DNA of 64,000 nucleotides from positions 5,084,001-5,148,000 of the forward strand of contig NZ_CP011072.1 of assembly GCF_001190925.1 (NCBI RefSeq), given 5' to 3'. Of this stretch, positions 20,856 to 29,229 are shown piece after piece. Made by a program: the position numbers and the translations under genes. Every line of letters begins with the position of its first letter. The first letter of the stretch is position 1. The notes below the pieces were generated by a model, which was given only the letters and a program-made list of their open reading frames with translations, was not told where the DNA came from and searched no databases. The DNA is from Azoarcus sp. CIB (GTDB taxonomy: Bacteria; Pseudomonadota; Gammaproteobacteria; Burkholderiales; Rhodocyclaceae).

Positions 20856-21173
20856 ATGACTGAAGCGATTCTCGCCATCAAACGTTGGGGCAACAGTCTG
20901 GCCGTACGTCTGCCTGCAGTTGTGGCGCGCGAAGCTCGTCTTGAGGCCGACCAGCAAGTGAGGATCACGGTCGAGAACGGCCGCGTCGTCATCACCCCGC
21001 TCTTGCGAGAGAACCCGAGCCTCGAACAGCGGCTTGCGCGTTTCGACCCGCAGCACCATGGCGGCGAGGCCATGACCGGCCCGCGCTCGGAGCCGAACAA
21101 CGGCGAGCACGCCCGCCAAAGCGGTGTGGCGCCGGCCCCTCAGGACATCATGACGCTGCGCCGCAGCCGATAA
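20856..21173 (+). CDS. MazE/PemI-like antitoxin, orphan
   Basis: A 105-residue AbrB-fold antitoxin. The first 73 or so residues match MazE-type proteins (AILAIKRWGNSLAVRLPAVV, then VRITVENGRVVITPL and LEQRLARFDPQHHGGEAM). In intact modules the antitoxin ends just past GGEAM and overlaps a MazF toxin gene. Here the frame runs on for about 30 Pro/Arg-rich residues with no family resemblance, and no MazF-like frame follows. I read this as an antitoxin that has lost its toxin through a local deletion and acquired a read-through tail. Such solitary antitoxins may still repress their own promoter. Confidence 0.7.
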   Translation: MTEAILAIKRWGNSLAVRLPAVVAREARLEADQQVRITVENGRVVITPLLRENPSLEQRLARFDPQHHGGEAMTGPRSEPNNGEHARQSGVAPAPQDIMTLRRSR

Positions 21174-21459
21174 AGTTCGTGCCGCGGCGCATCCAAATTC
21201 GTCAGTGCTGTCTTGTGCTTGGCCCGCCTCCGGTCAGGTTTCGATCCTGATGAGTTTGTCCGCATGACCCTTTCCGACCCACTCCGGCCGTACCAGTTGT
21301 CGACGGGGCAATGGCAGCTTTCCGAGTGGACCGGCCATAGCTGGACGCGAGGCTTCTTACTACTCTGTAGATTCTCTTTCCACGTTCTCCACTCAGGAAA
21401 TCGCAACAGGTGTTCGACGCTCGACAATGCTCAATGCAGCATCCACCGGACAAGCTGTC
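21174..21459. other. gene-free stretch, A+T-richer
   Basis: These 286 bases after the orphan antitoxin hold only short, mutually exclusive frames with no recognisable domain. Base composition is closer to the disrupted gene that follows than to the GC-rich flanks. I see no toxin remnant. Confidence 0.4.
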
Positions 21460-21740
21460 TCATGACTGGCGGGTCCTTCGTCTTTGGTAGACTTCACTTG
21501 GCGACAGCCCTCCAAGAAATTGATCTAGCTCCTGGTGAGAAAATTCGATTTGTCCAAATACGCGCTCCAGGTCCTTATAGAAAGCGTCCGAGGTTGGTCT
21601 CTTAAAGTGAAGTCGATTGAAGAAATTGAGTCTTCGATAGAGGTCGGCCTCTTTCACTATGTTGGAATGCACGTCCTCAACTCCCGCCAAAAAATCCCCT
21701 ACCGTGTCAAGTACGTCACTTGCCTTCTCAACATCCCCTT

Positions 21741-22964
21741 GGGAAATGCTGAACAAATCAAGTTCAAGCGCCCGCGGACCGATTTCGAGCGCGTATCAGT
21801 GATGACCATTCGAGGTCGAAGACATTTTTCGCTTCCGATCGGGTCGTTCACGGGCTGTTGCCCCCCGTTTTCGCTCCTTGGTGTCCCATCAGGACGCACC
21901 TCGGGCATGAAGCGCCAACAACGGTCGGCGCGCCAGGAACAGATTGGCCAGGCCGAAGAGCGAGAACAACTGAGCTTCGTTCTTCGCCAGCCCGCGGTAG
22001 CGGGTCTTCTTATGCTTGAAGAGGTTCTTGACCACATGGAACGGGTGCTCGACCTTGGCGCGAATGCTCGCCTTGACGCGCTCAAGCTTCTCGAGAAGCT
22101 TCCCCAGCCGGTTGGCCGGCAATGCCTTGCGCTTGCTGCGCTTCATGGCGACGTGCCAGGTCACCTTGGTGCCCCGGTTCTCTTCGCGCTTCTCGACGCC
22201 CTGATAGCCCGCGTCACCGAGCACCTCCGTCTCCTTACCGTGCAGCAGCTTGTGCGTCTGGCTCACGTCGCTCACGTGGGCGGCCGTCGCGACCACCGCA
22301 TGCACCAAGCCTGACTCGGCATCGACGCCGATGTGCGCCTTCATCCCGAAGTACCACTGGTTGCCCTTCTTTGCTTGGTGCATCTCGGGGTCGCGCGCCT
22401 TGGCGCGGTTCTTGGTCGAGGGCGGCGCAGCGATCAGGGTGGCATCAACGATGGTGCCCTCGCGCATCATCAGGCCCTTCTCGGCGAGATGCGTCTTGAT
22501 GACCTCGAAGATCTTGCGCGTAAGCCCGTGCGTCTCCAGCAGGCGGCGGAACTTCAACAGCGTGGTCGCGTCGGGCGCCGCTTCCCGAGCCAAGTCGATG
22601 CCGACGAAGCCGCGGATCGCCTGGCTGTCGTAGATCGCGTCCTCAATCCCTTCGTCCGACAACCCGAAACACTGCTGCGCCACGTACATCCGCAGCATCC
22701 GTCCCACCCCGATCGGCGGGCGCCCGCGACCCGCGCCCTTCGGGTAGAACGGCTCGATCTCGGCCTCCAGCGCCGACCACGGCGTCACCGCCTCGATCTC
22801 GGCGAGGAACCGGTCACGCCGCGTCTGCTTCTTCTTGGCGGCGTACTCCAGCTCGGAAAAGCTCGATTGCATCGGTTGAGGTCCCGTTGTGGCTCAGCAG
22901 CGGCCATTATCTCAAAGGCATCCCACCAGCCGGGCGGTGGCGGACGAATAAATCAGTGGCTCCC
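21741..22964 (-). mobile_element. IS5-family insertion sequence
   Basis: An element of about 1.22 kb. The left end is GGGAAATGCTGAACAAATC (21741) and the right end, read on the minus strand, is GGGAGCCACTGATTTATTC (ending at 22964). These are imperfect terminal inverted repeats. Both junctions share CCCTTGGG, so the exact boundary and target duplication (perhaps 4 bp, TTGG) cannot be fixed by eye. The transposase is intact, so the element may be active. A shorter relic of a related element lies at 61251-61473. Confidence 0.8.
21889..22872 (-). CDS. IS5-family transposase (DDE)
   Basis: A 327-residue DDE transposase closely following the IS5 plan. An N-terminal helix-turn-helix region is followed by the DDE catalytic core. 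The residues are visible as Asp in GTIVDATLIAAPPSTKNR, Asp in VLGDAGYQGVEKREE and Glu in SIRAKVEHPFHVVKNLF. WYFGMKAHIGVDAESGLVHA is also typical. Full length, no frameshift. Confidence 0.95.
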   Translation of the reverse strand: MQSSFSELEYAAKKKQTRRDRFLAEIEAVTPWSALEAEIEPFYPKGAGRGRPPIGVGRMLRMYVAQQCFGLSDEGIEDAIYDSQAIRGFVGIDLAREAAPDATTLLKFRRLLETHGLTRKIFEVIKTHLAEKGLMMREGTIVDATLIAAPPSTKNRAKARDPEMHQAKKGNQWYFGMKAHIGVDAESGLVHAVVATAAHVSDVSQTHKLLHGKETEVLGDAGYQGVEKREENRGTKVTWHVAMKRSKRKALPANRLGKLLEKLERVKASIRAKVEHPFHVVKNLFKHKKTRYRGLAKNEAQLFSLFGLANLFLARRPLLALHARGAS

Positions 22965-23885
22965 TTGGGCGATTTTTATGCCTGCGGCGAGCGGCCTAAA
23001 CACGGCGATCGCTGATCGAGCAACAGGACCACGGGAACGTGGGATTGGCTCGTCACTCTGCCCAAGGCCTCTTAGTAGCTTTTCGATCTCACTTACCACC
23101 CGCTCCGCTCGTCGCTGGTCTATGACTAACAATTCATTGCAGAGTGATCGATATGTTGCCGTTACTTCCGCGCGCATCTGCGCGATAGCCAATAGTATGC
23201 CTTCTGGCATCCCGGAACTTGCAGCCGATATCGCAGAAGCTAAGAACAGCGGCGCAAAATGCAACAACTCGCGATGCCGACGTAGTGATGAGCTCAGAAA
23301 ACGTCTTCTTAGGGCCGAGTCGTAGTGGTCAATGAATTCTGCCGTAAGGGCGGGCTTGGACCTCTGGTATTGCTCGAGTACAGCGGCTGCCTCGCTCTTT
23401 CCATGGACTACTGTGGCTCCTAACCTCGCTGCCGCGCTATTTACTTTGTCAATGTAGGCAATCGAACTCCAGCTCAATTTTCCAATGACAGGATGCGGTA
23501 ACTGACTATAAATTCGAAGAATTCCATTCACTTCGACGTCGTACTCATTTCCGAGTCGGGTCAAGGAAATTTTCTCGTGCCAAGGTGAATTCGGATAGTC
23601 GCGGATCGAGAGGTTGCAGTTAAAAAAATCCCACTTCAAGTGCTTTACTAGGAGCTCTTGTGCTCGCTCTTCTCGCGTCTTCGGTGCGTTTGCGAACCGA
23701 AATGTCGGCCGATGACAGTCGAGGTAAACAATTTCATCGAACAAGATCGTTGCGTCGGCAAGGAGCGTGAGAGCCTCTAATTCGTAGAGATCCAATGGCC
23801 CCTGAGGCGCCAGACATGCGAATAGTGCAAGCTCACATGCTGTGGGTTCCAATACACAGGAACGATGCGTGTCGGACACGGCCAT

Positions 23886-24253
23886 TTCAATCTCCTCAAG
23901 CACATTGTTCTAAGCGGCGCTTGCGGCAATAGGGACACGACAGCCCCAAAATTCGGACGTTTCCTGTAGTCTAGTCCACGGCAAACCTGATTCTCTCCCC
24001 AGCTTCGGGGCCGGTCTGAAGTAGAAATATCCGACTCGTGATTGGGTCGGCGTTGCTCGAAAACTGCCATTTATGACCGAGACACATAGTCGTTGCACGA
24101 CTCGCGGCAAAGTCCGACGACGAGACGAACCCCATAGGGTGGCGAACGTCAGCTACAGGTGTGGAGTTACAGACCGACTGACCGGTCCGGGTTGCGGATG
24201 AAGGACCGCTCCTAGCCATTTGCTGTCCTGTCAGCTGCTTGAAGCAGGCCGGA
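23886..24253. other. gene-free stretch
   Basis: About 370 bases between the start of the disrupted gene and the 3' end of the PLD-like gene. Only short frames occur on either strand, with no recognisable domain, RNA gene or repeat. It presumably holds the promoter of the interrupted gene near 23900-23960. Confidence 0.4.
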
Positions 24254-25003
24254 TCAAAGTCCGACGCTTTCCGGCCACAGGAAGTACGGGCCGAATTTCG
24301 GGCTCATGCGGAATTCGCCGCCGGCCTCTTTGCCCTTGGCGGTGATGTAGTGCTTGCCGTCGCGCAGTTCGAGCAGGCCGCCGGTGACGAGGCGGTCGAG
24401 GAGATCGGCGGTGCGGAGGCCCAGTTTCTGCGCGAGTTTCGAGGTGGTGAGCTTGTCTGCCTTCTCGGCGACTTCTTCACTCTCGGCCTTGCCGTCGCCG
24501 TCGGCCCGCGCTTCGGTCGTCACGCGCTCCAGCGTGATGCGCACTTCGTCGCTGATGCGGATGATGCGCTGCGCTTCTTCGTAGGTGTCCTTGTAGAGCT
24601 CCGCGTCGTCGTTGCGGCGGATGAGGACACCCATCTCGTTGTTGTTGACCTGGCTGAACTCGTAGAGGTTGAGGCTGGTGATGATGGCCAACTCTTCGTT
24701 CAGGTAGCACTTGGCGTGCAGGTTCTTGCAGAAGCTGGTGCGGACGTAGCTCAGTTCCTTGAGCCAGTTGATTTCCTCGGGCTGCAGCTCGCTCTTGCCA
24801 TAAACGATGCGCACGTCGATCTTGAGCCTGTCCTTGTCGGCCAGGAGCTCCTTCATGCGGTCGTTGAGCTTGAGGAAGGGGCTGATCAGGATCAGGCGAT
24901 CCTTGGCGGTCTTGATCAGTTCTTCGAGGAAGTAGTTGGTGGCGCTGGTGTTGAGGAACTTGGCCATGTCGCGAATCCGTTCTCCGTTGTCATCCGTCGC
25001 CAT
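24254..25003 (-). CDS. phospholipase D-like domain protein with C-terminal winged helix
   Basis: A 249-residue protein with one PLD-like half-domain. The HxK motif is in LHAKCYLNEELAIITSLNL and is followed by EFSQVNNNEMGVLIRR, which supplies the acidic residue. A single HKD copy means dimerisation would be needed for catalysis. The C-terminal 70 residues (KLAQKLGLRTADLLDRLVTG, then LELRDGKHYITAKGKEAG) look like a winged-helix module. PLD-like proteins of this kind are nucleases or phospholipases. An alternative start at 24967 (MAKFLNT) is possible. Nothing nearby defines the role. Confidence 0.75.
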   Translation of the reverse strand: MATDDNGERIRDMAKFLNTSATNYFLEELIKTAKDRLILISPFLKLNDRMKELLADKDRLKIDVRIVYGKSELQPEEINWLKELSYVRTSFCKNLHAKCYLNEELAIITSLNLYEFSQVNNNEMGVLIRRNDDAELYKDTYEEAQRIIRISDEVRITLERVTTEARADGDGKAESEEVAEKADKLTTSKLAQKLGLRTADLLDRLVTGGLLELRDGKHYITAKGKEAGGEFRMSPKFGPYFLWPESVGL

Positions 25004-25156
25004 TCGATCGGATGGGGCACGGGGTCAACGGGCTGCTCGGACGATGACTACGTGTTCATGTCGATGGCGTTTGCAGGTGCATTTTACATTCGCACACATA
25101 TGACATCGAAAGAAAAATGCGGGCCAGGGCGAGCACGGGCCTGCGAACGGCGTTGG

Positions 25157-25185
25157 CAGGGCTTCGACAGGTTCAGCCCGAACGG
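25157..25185. repeat. TTCGACAGGTTC-type intergenic repeat
   Basis: A copy of the element also seen at 14914-14940, lying downstream of the TetR gene. Confidence 0.4.
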
Positions 25186-25256
25186 CATTTGCTTACCGGG
25201 GTTGTAGGACGAACGACATGGGGAATCCTGCCGCTTGCGCCCCGCACTACGCGGCT

Positions 25257-25940
25257 TCAGGTGGGTTCGCGCACCAGCGCCTCGGCGCTCCGCGGGACTT
25301 TCGCCATTGCGGTCTTGCCCTTCGCGGTGAGGAAGGGTTCGACGAGGAGCAGCAGGCCTTCCTCGACGTATTCGGCGAGGCTGAAGCGGTCGACGAAGGC
25401 CCAGTGCTTGAGCGCCCAGGCGTGGGCGAAATTGACGATCTGGTAGCACAGGAGATATTCGTTCACCGGCCGCATGAAGCCGCCGGCCGTGCACGCACGG
25501 ATCGATTTCTCGATCATGCGGTTGGTGCGCGTCTCGCCGTCCTTGATCAGCACACGCCGGTCCGCGCGCAGCGACTTGGTCGAGCGGTAGGCGAGCACCG
25601 TCGCGTCGCGCTGGGCGTCGACGACCGCGCAGTAGGCCCACACCGCGTGGCACAGGCGCTCGACGGGATGCGTCAGGCCTTCGATCTGCCGCGGAATTTC
25701 CTGTTCATAGGTGTCGAGCACGTTCTTCAGCGTCAGGAACAGGATGTCGTCCTTGTCGCCGAAGTACTGGTAGATCAGGCCGGTGCTGACCTTGGCCTCG
25801 CGGGCGATCTGCAGAATCGTCGTCGTGTAGTAGCCCTGCTCGGAAAAGAGCTTGGTGGCCGCGCTGATGATCTGGTGACGGCGCTCCTCGACCAGCTTGG
25901 GGTCCGTCACGACGCTTTTGACGCTTTCTGCTGAACTCAT
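25257..25940 (-). CDS. TetR/AcrR-family transcriptional regulator
   Basis: A 227-residue TetR repressor. The DNA-binding domain covers about residues 18-65 (IISAATKLFSEQGYYTTTIL, then KVSTGLIYQYFGDKDDI). The C-terminal helical ligand pocket is of the type seen in acyl-CoA-responsive regulators. The start at 25940 is preferred because GAGGGA lies six bases upstream; the ATG at 25946 is too close to it. It is the last gene of the anaerobic aromatic cluster, read in the same direction. I infer that it binds the AATGAA-N6-TTCAYT palindromes found before the cluster's transcription units and responds to an aromatic or alicyclic CoA ester. No matching palindrome precedes its own gene. Confidence 0.88.
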   Translation of the reverse strand: MSSAESVKSVVTDPKLVEERRHQIISAATKLFSEQGYYTTTILQIAREAKVSTGLIYQYFGDKDDILFLTLKNVLDTYEQEIPRQIEGLTHPVERLCHAVWAYCAVVDAQRDATVLAYRSTKSLRADRRVLIKDGETRTNRMIEKSIRACTAGGFMRPVNEYLLCYQIVNFAHAWALKHWAFVDRFSLAEYVEEGLLLLVEPFLTAKGKTAMAKVPRSAEALVREPT

Positions 25941-26051
25941 GTCCATTCCCTCGGGTGAACCATTGCCACAACTTTCCGGCATCGGGCCGGACGCCGTATT
26001 GTGCCACCGGTGCAGCCGGGTTTCCGCCTCCCAAACTCTCGGGCGAACTGC

Positions 26052-26150
26052 CGTAGGGCGGGAGGAGCACAGCGTATCCCGCCAATCCGCTCGCCGAGGC
26101 GCGTCCAAACGCCGCGTGGCGGGATGCGCTGCGCTCCTCCCGCCCTACGG
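26052..26150. repeat. inverted REP pair, family B
   Basis: Two inverted copies of GTAGGGCGGGAGGAGC and GCTCCTCCCGCCCTACGG flank a GCGGGATGCGCTGCG / CAGCGTATCCCGCCA pair, forming a large hairpin. It lies between the TetR gene and the enoyl-CoA hydratase gene upstream of it. Related pairs lie at 29081-29180 and 42101-42187. Confidence 0.75.
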
Positions 26151-26221
26151 ATCCATTCCTCGATCAAGGAGCGGAGATACCTGAGACTACGATTCCATGC
26201 ACGACCATCCTGTTCCGGGCA

Positions 26222-26977
26222 CTACTGCCGGTTCAGGAAGGCCCGCACGCGCTGCTGCGTTTCGCCGTCGGCCAGCAGGGCGGCGCTGCCCGCAAGTTCG
26301 ACTTGGTAGCCGTCTTCGTCGCCCTCCACCGCGACCGTGATGCAGCGCTTGCACTCGGACAGGGCCAGCGCCGGCAGCGCGGCGATGCGCGTGACGACTC
26401 CGCGCGTGAACTCTTCCAGTTCGGCGGCCGGGGCCACCCAGTGCGCGCAGCCGAGCTTCACGGCGTCCACGCCGCCGACGACTTCGGCGCCGAGGATCAG
26501 GCGCCGCGCGACGGCCTCGCCGCAGATGCGCGTCATGCGCTGCGTGCCGCCCGCGGCCGGGAGCAGGCCCAGGCGCGCTTCGGGCAGACCGACCTTGGCG
26601 GAGTCGGCGACGACGCGCAGGTCGCACGCGAGCGCGAGCTCGAAGCCGCCGCCCATCGCCGCGCCGCCGATCTCGGCGACGGTGACCTGCGGCAGGCGTT
26701 CGAGGCGGGCGTAGAGCTGCTGCATACGCCGCGTGATGGCGATCATCTGCACGCGGCCGGCCTCGGTGGCGAAGAGTGAGCCGATCACGTCGAGGTCGGC
26801 GCCGGCGCAGAACACGCGCTCGGCGCTGCGGATCCACAACACATTGACGCGCGGCGTGTGCTCGAGTTCGGCGAGGATGCGGTCGAACGCGGCTATCCAT
26901 TCCTCGTTGATCGCATTGACCGGCGCGCGGCACAGGGTCACGGTCGCGACCGAATCCTCAATCCTCAGCGAAATCAT
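26222..26977 (-). CDS. enoyl-CoA hydratase/isomerase family protein
   Basis: A 251-residue crotonase-family enzyme. The oxyanion-hole stretches are VFCAGADLDVIG and IGGAAMGGGFELALACDLRV. LPEARLGLLPAAGGTQRMTR carries the catalytic Glu expected of a true hydratase. The start is set at 26977, with AAGGA seven bases upstream; the longer frame is non-conserved. It is third in the unit SDR, hydratase, hydratase. It may act in the beta-oxidation-like steps after ring reduction; the exact substrate is unknown. Confidence 0.85.
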   Translation of the reverse strand: MISLRIEDSVATVTLCRAPVNAINEEWIAAFDRILAELEHTPRVNVLWIRSAERVFCAGADLDVIGSLFATEAGRVQMIAITRRMQQLYARLERLPQVTVAEIGGAAMGGGFELALACDLRVVADSAKVGLPEARLGLLPAAGGTQRMTRICGEAVARRLILGAEVVGGVDAVKLGCAHWVAPAAELEEFTRGVVTRIAALPALALSECKRCITVAVEGDEDGYQVELAGSAALLADGETQQRVRAFLNRQ

Positions 26978-27181
26978 CAGGATGTCCTTGGGAGCTGCGG
27001 GCAGTTCGAAAAATGGGGCGTCGCCGGCCTCTGCGCACATCGGAGGAGACATCGTTGGCAGGATCGCAGCGGCCGTTGACGCGACGCCCCCGGGAAACCG
27101 GCCGGCGCGTGGCTGCACGCGCACGGCCGCACGACAAGGCGCATCCGGGCCGCGGGGACGGCCGCCCGGCGCGCCGAAACG

Positions 27182-28000
27182 TCAATTACCTTCGAACTTC
27201 GGCACCTGCTTGTTCACGAAGGCGTTGTAGGCGCGCGTGAAATCCTCCGTCTGCATGCAGATCGCCTGTGCTTCGGCTTCGGTCTCGAGCGCCTGCTCGA
27301 TGGTCTGGTTCCATTCCTGGTGCAGGCACTTCTTCGTCACCGAATGCGCGAAGGCCGGGCCGTTGGCGAGCGACAGCGCCATCTCCTGCGCCTTCGCCAA
27401 CACCTTCTCGGCCGGCACGACGTCATTGAAGTAACCCCAGGCGCGACCCTCCTCGGCGCTCATGGAGCGGCCGGTGTAGAGCAGCTCGGAGGCGCGGCCC
27501 TGGCCGATGATGCGCGGCAGGATGCTGCACGCGCCCATGTCGCAGCCGGCGAGGCCCACACGCACGAAGAGGAAGGCGGTCTTCGCCTCGGGCGTCGCGT
27601 AGCGCAGGTCGGAGGCCATCGTGATGATCGCGCCGGCGCCGGCGCACACGCCGTCGACCGCCGAGATGATGGGCTGCGGGCAGTTGCGCATCTCCTTGAC
27701 CAGATTGCCGGTCATGCGCGTGAAGGCCAGCAGGCCGGTCATGTCCATCTTGGTCAGCGGGCCGATGATGTCATGCACGTCGCCGCCCGAGCAGAAGTTG
27801 CCGCCGGCGCCGGTCATCACGACCGCGCGCACGTCCTCGGCGTACTGCAGCTTGATGAAGGTGTCGCGCAGTTCGGCGTAGCTCTCGAAGGTGAGCGGAT
27901 TCTTGCGCTCGGGGCGGTTGAGGGTGATGGTCGCGACACGGTCGGCGACTTCGAGCTTGAAGTGTTCCGGACGCCATTCGGCGGCTTTGAGCTTGTACAT
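27182..28000 (-). CDS. enoyl-CoA hydratase/isomerase family protein
   Basis: A 272-residue crotonase-family protein with [14 protein letters not shown] and [20 protein letters not shown] forming the oxyanion hole. The N-terminal extension [18 protein letters not shown] is typical of family members found in aromatic and alicyclic acid gene clusters. At the usual second Glu position it has [20 protein letters not shown], with no obvious acidic residue in the canonical place except the Asp of GCDMG, so an unusual hydratase or isomerase is possible. AGGAG precedes the ATG by six bases. An operator-like palindrome (28041-28058) lies just upstream, so it may have its own promoter. Confidence 0.83.
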   Translation of the reverse strand: MYKLKAAEWRPEHFKLEVADRVATITLNRPERKNPLTFESYAELRDTFIKLQYAEDVRAVVMTGAGGNFCSGGDVHDIIGPLTKMDMTGLLAFTRMTGNLVKEMRNCPQPIISAVDGVCAGAGAIITMASDLRYATPEAKTAFLFVRVGLAGCDMGACSILPRIIGQGRASELLYTGRSMSAEEGRAWGYFNDVVPAEKVLAKAQEMALSLANGPAFAHSVTKKCLHQEWNQTIEQALETEAEAQAICMQTEDFTRAYNAFVNKQVPKFEGN

Positions 28001-28040
28001 GAGATTCTCCTGGGAGTGGATTGCGTGCTTGCGTATTGCG

Positions 28041-28058
28041 AATGAACAATCACTCATC
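28041..28058. promoter_or_regulatory. putative TetR operator, site 1
   Basis: AATGAACAATCACTCATC. It fits the cluster palindrome RATGAAY-NNTCR-TTCAYT in 16 of 18 positions with the same six-base spacer. It overlaps the stop codon of the SDR gene and lies 41 bp before the downstream hydratase start. Confidence 0.5.
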
Positions 28059-28800
28059 CGGCGAGCGTGAGACCGCCGCTGACGCTGATGACCTGACCGG
28101 TGATGAAGCTCGCGCGGTCGCTGGCGAAGAACAGCACGGCGTCGGCGAGCTCGGACGGCTTGGCGAGGCGGCGCATCGGCGTGGCTTTGACGAAGGCTTC
28201 GCGGTGCTTCTCCGGCACGGCCTGCAGCAGGGGCGTGTCGGTCGGGCCGGGGCACACGCAGTTGACGTTGATGTTGTAGCGCGCGACTTCGCGGGCGAGC
28301 GACTTGGTGAAGGCGATCGCGCCGCCCTTGGCACCCGAATAGACGGTCTCGCCGAGGCTGCCGACGCGACCGGCGTCGCTCGACACGGTGACGATCTTGC
28401 CCGAGCCGCGCTCGATCATCTGCTGCAGGAAGGCATGCGACACCGCAACCGGCCCGAGCAGGTTGAGGTCGATCACCTTGCGCCAGAAGTCGGGCGTGTT
28501 CTCCATGAAGGGCTGGATCTTGCCCCATCCGGCCACGTTGGCGACGATGTCGACCTGGGGATGGCGGCGATAGGTTTCGTCACGGAAGGCGTGAATGGAG
28601 TCGATGTCGGTCACGTCCAGCCGGACGAAGTCGACGTCGAGGTGTTGCTCGGCGAGCATGCCGGCCGCAGCCGCGCCCTTGGCCGCGTCGATGTCTCCGA
28701 TCACGACCTTGGCACCCGCCCGCGCCAGCGTCTCCGCCGTCGCATACCCGATCCCCGATGCGCCGCCGGTGACGACGGCCGTTTTGCCTTGCAGGTTCAT
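28054..28800 (-). CDS. short-chain dehydrogenase/reductase
   Basis: A 248-residue SDR. The NAD(P)-binding motif is TGGASGIG at about residues 11-18. The catalytic Ser and YxxxK are in [20 protein letters not shown] followed by [14 protein letters not shown] and [11 protein letters not shown] are conserved family features. An Asp after the second strand (VVIGDIDAA) suggests NAD preference. It is the first gene of a unit with the two hydratases, so dehydrogenation of a hydroxyacyl-CoA ring intermediate (as by BadH or BzdX-like enzymes) is a fair inference. The operator at 28908-28925 lies 108 bp upstream. Confidence 0.87.
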   Translation of the reverse strand: MNLQGKTAVVTGGASGIGYATAETLARAGAKVVIGDIDAAKGAAAAGMLAEQHLDVDFVRLDVTDIDSIHAFRDETYRRHPQVDIVANVAGWGKIQPFMENTPDFWRKVIDLNLLGPVAVSHAFLQQMIERGSGKIVTVSSDAGRVGSLGETVYSGAKGGAIAFTKSLAREVARYNINVNCVCPGPTDTPLLQAVPEKHREAFVKATPMRRLAKPSELADAVLFFASDRASFITGQVISVSGGLTLAG

Positions 28801-28907
28801 TTGTCTGTCTCCTCATTCACCAGTCAGTCGAGTCTGGGGCGCCTTCGCTTCCGCCGCCCCGTTATCTGTTTGCTGCAGCGTGCCGTTTCCGGTTCCGCCA
28901 GCAGTTG

Positions 28908-28925
28908 AATGAATGATCGTTCACT
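28908..28925. promoter_or_regulatory. putative TetR operator, site 2
   Basis: AATGAATGATCGTTCACT, an 18-bp palindrome (AATGAA-N6-TTCACT) about 108 bp before the SDR start. It matches sites at 36336, 41592 and 41642. Confidence 0.72.
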
Positions 28926-29061
28926 CGATCGACTTAGTCAACCCCTTTCGCGAAAATCGGAAGAATCCCATGAGCACCGTGTCCGCTTGTTATGAAGCGT
29001 TGTCACGGGCATTCAAATGCCCGACGCATGCATGCAACCTGCCGGAGATCCGGCCGTTTGA

Positions 29062-29079
29062 AATGAATGCTCAATCAGT
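29062..29079. promoter_or_regulatory. weak operator-like half-site
   Basis: AATGAATGCTCAATCAGT has a perfect left half but two mismatches in the right half. It lies 154 bp upstream of site 2, in the same promoter region. It may be an auxiliary site or chance. Confidence 0.25.
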
Positions 29080-29080
29080 T

Positions 29081-29180
29081 TCGTAGGGCGGGAGGAGCCG
29101 AAGGCGGATCCCGCCATGCAGCGGGTGAGTATGCCCCCGGCTGCGGGGTTGGCGGGATACGCTGCGCTCCTCCCGCCCTA
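29081..29180. repeat. inverted REP pair, family B
   Basis: CGTAGGGCGGGAGGAGC and GCTCCTCCCGCCCTA arms about 70 bp apart with inner CGGATCCCGCC and GGCGGGATACGC. The gene-free stretch 28801-29229 (429 bp) thus holds a promoter with operator and this repeat, and nothing else that I can see. Confidence 0.75.
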
Positions 29181-29229
29181 AGTCCGTGCGTATCCGACCG
29201 GGGCGCAGGCCGACTGGCGGCCGGGCGCC

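Larger units (their letters stand above)
21460..23885 (-). pseudogene. unknown gene interrupted by IS5-family element
   Basis: One protein split by the insertion sequence at 21741-22964. The 5' part runs from 23885 (ATG with GAGGAG six bases upstream) down to 22965 and ends ...RPLAAGIKIAQ, after which the IS contributes GSH and a stop. The 3' part continues from 21740 to 21460 as GDVEKASDVLDTVGDF... ending RRTRQS. Removing the element gives ATC GCC CAA GGG GAT GTT, an uninterrupted frame of about 399 codons. The product is rich in Leu/Ala/Arg helices and has no membrane segment. I do not recognise any domain. Codon use is less GC-biased than in neighbours, suggesting horizontal acquisition. 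The 5' fragment could still be translated. Confidence 0.75.

Noticed and set aside
21180-21459. MazF toxin remnant after the MazE-like gene
   Set aside because: No frame on the plus strand shows the MazF core; the sequence here appears unrelated.
24239-25207. Plus-strand frame opposite the PLD-like gene
   Set aside because: The minus-strand protein has a recognisable PLD HxK motif; the plus-strand translation is low in sequence complexity and unrelated to any family.
25257-25940. Naming the TetR gene mbdR (3-methylbenzoate regulator)
   Set aside because: Size and context are similar, but the palindrome found here (AATGAA-N6-TTCAYT) differs from the ATAC-N10-GTAT site that I recall for MbdR, and the surrounding genes differ (TRAP instead of ABC transport).
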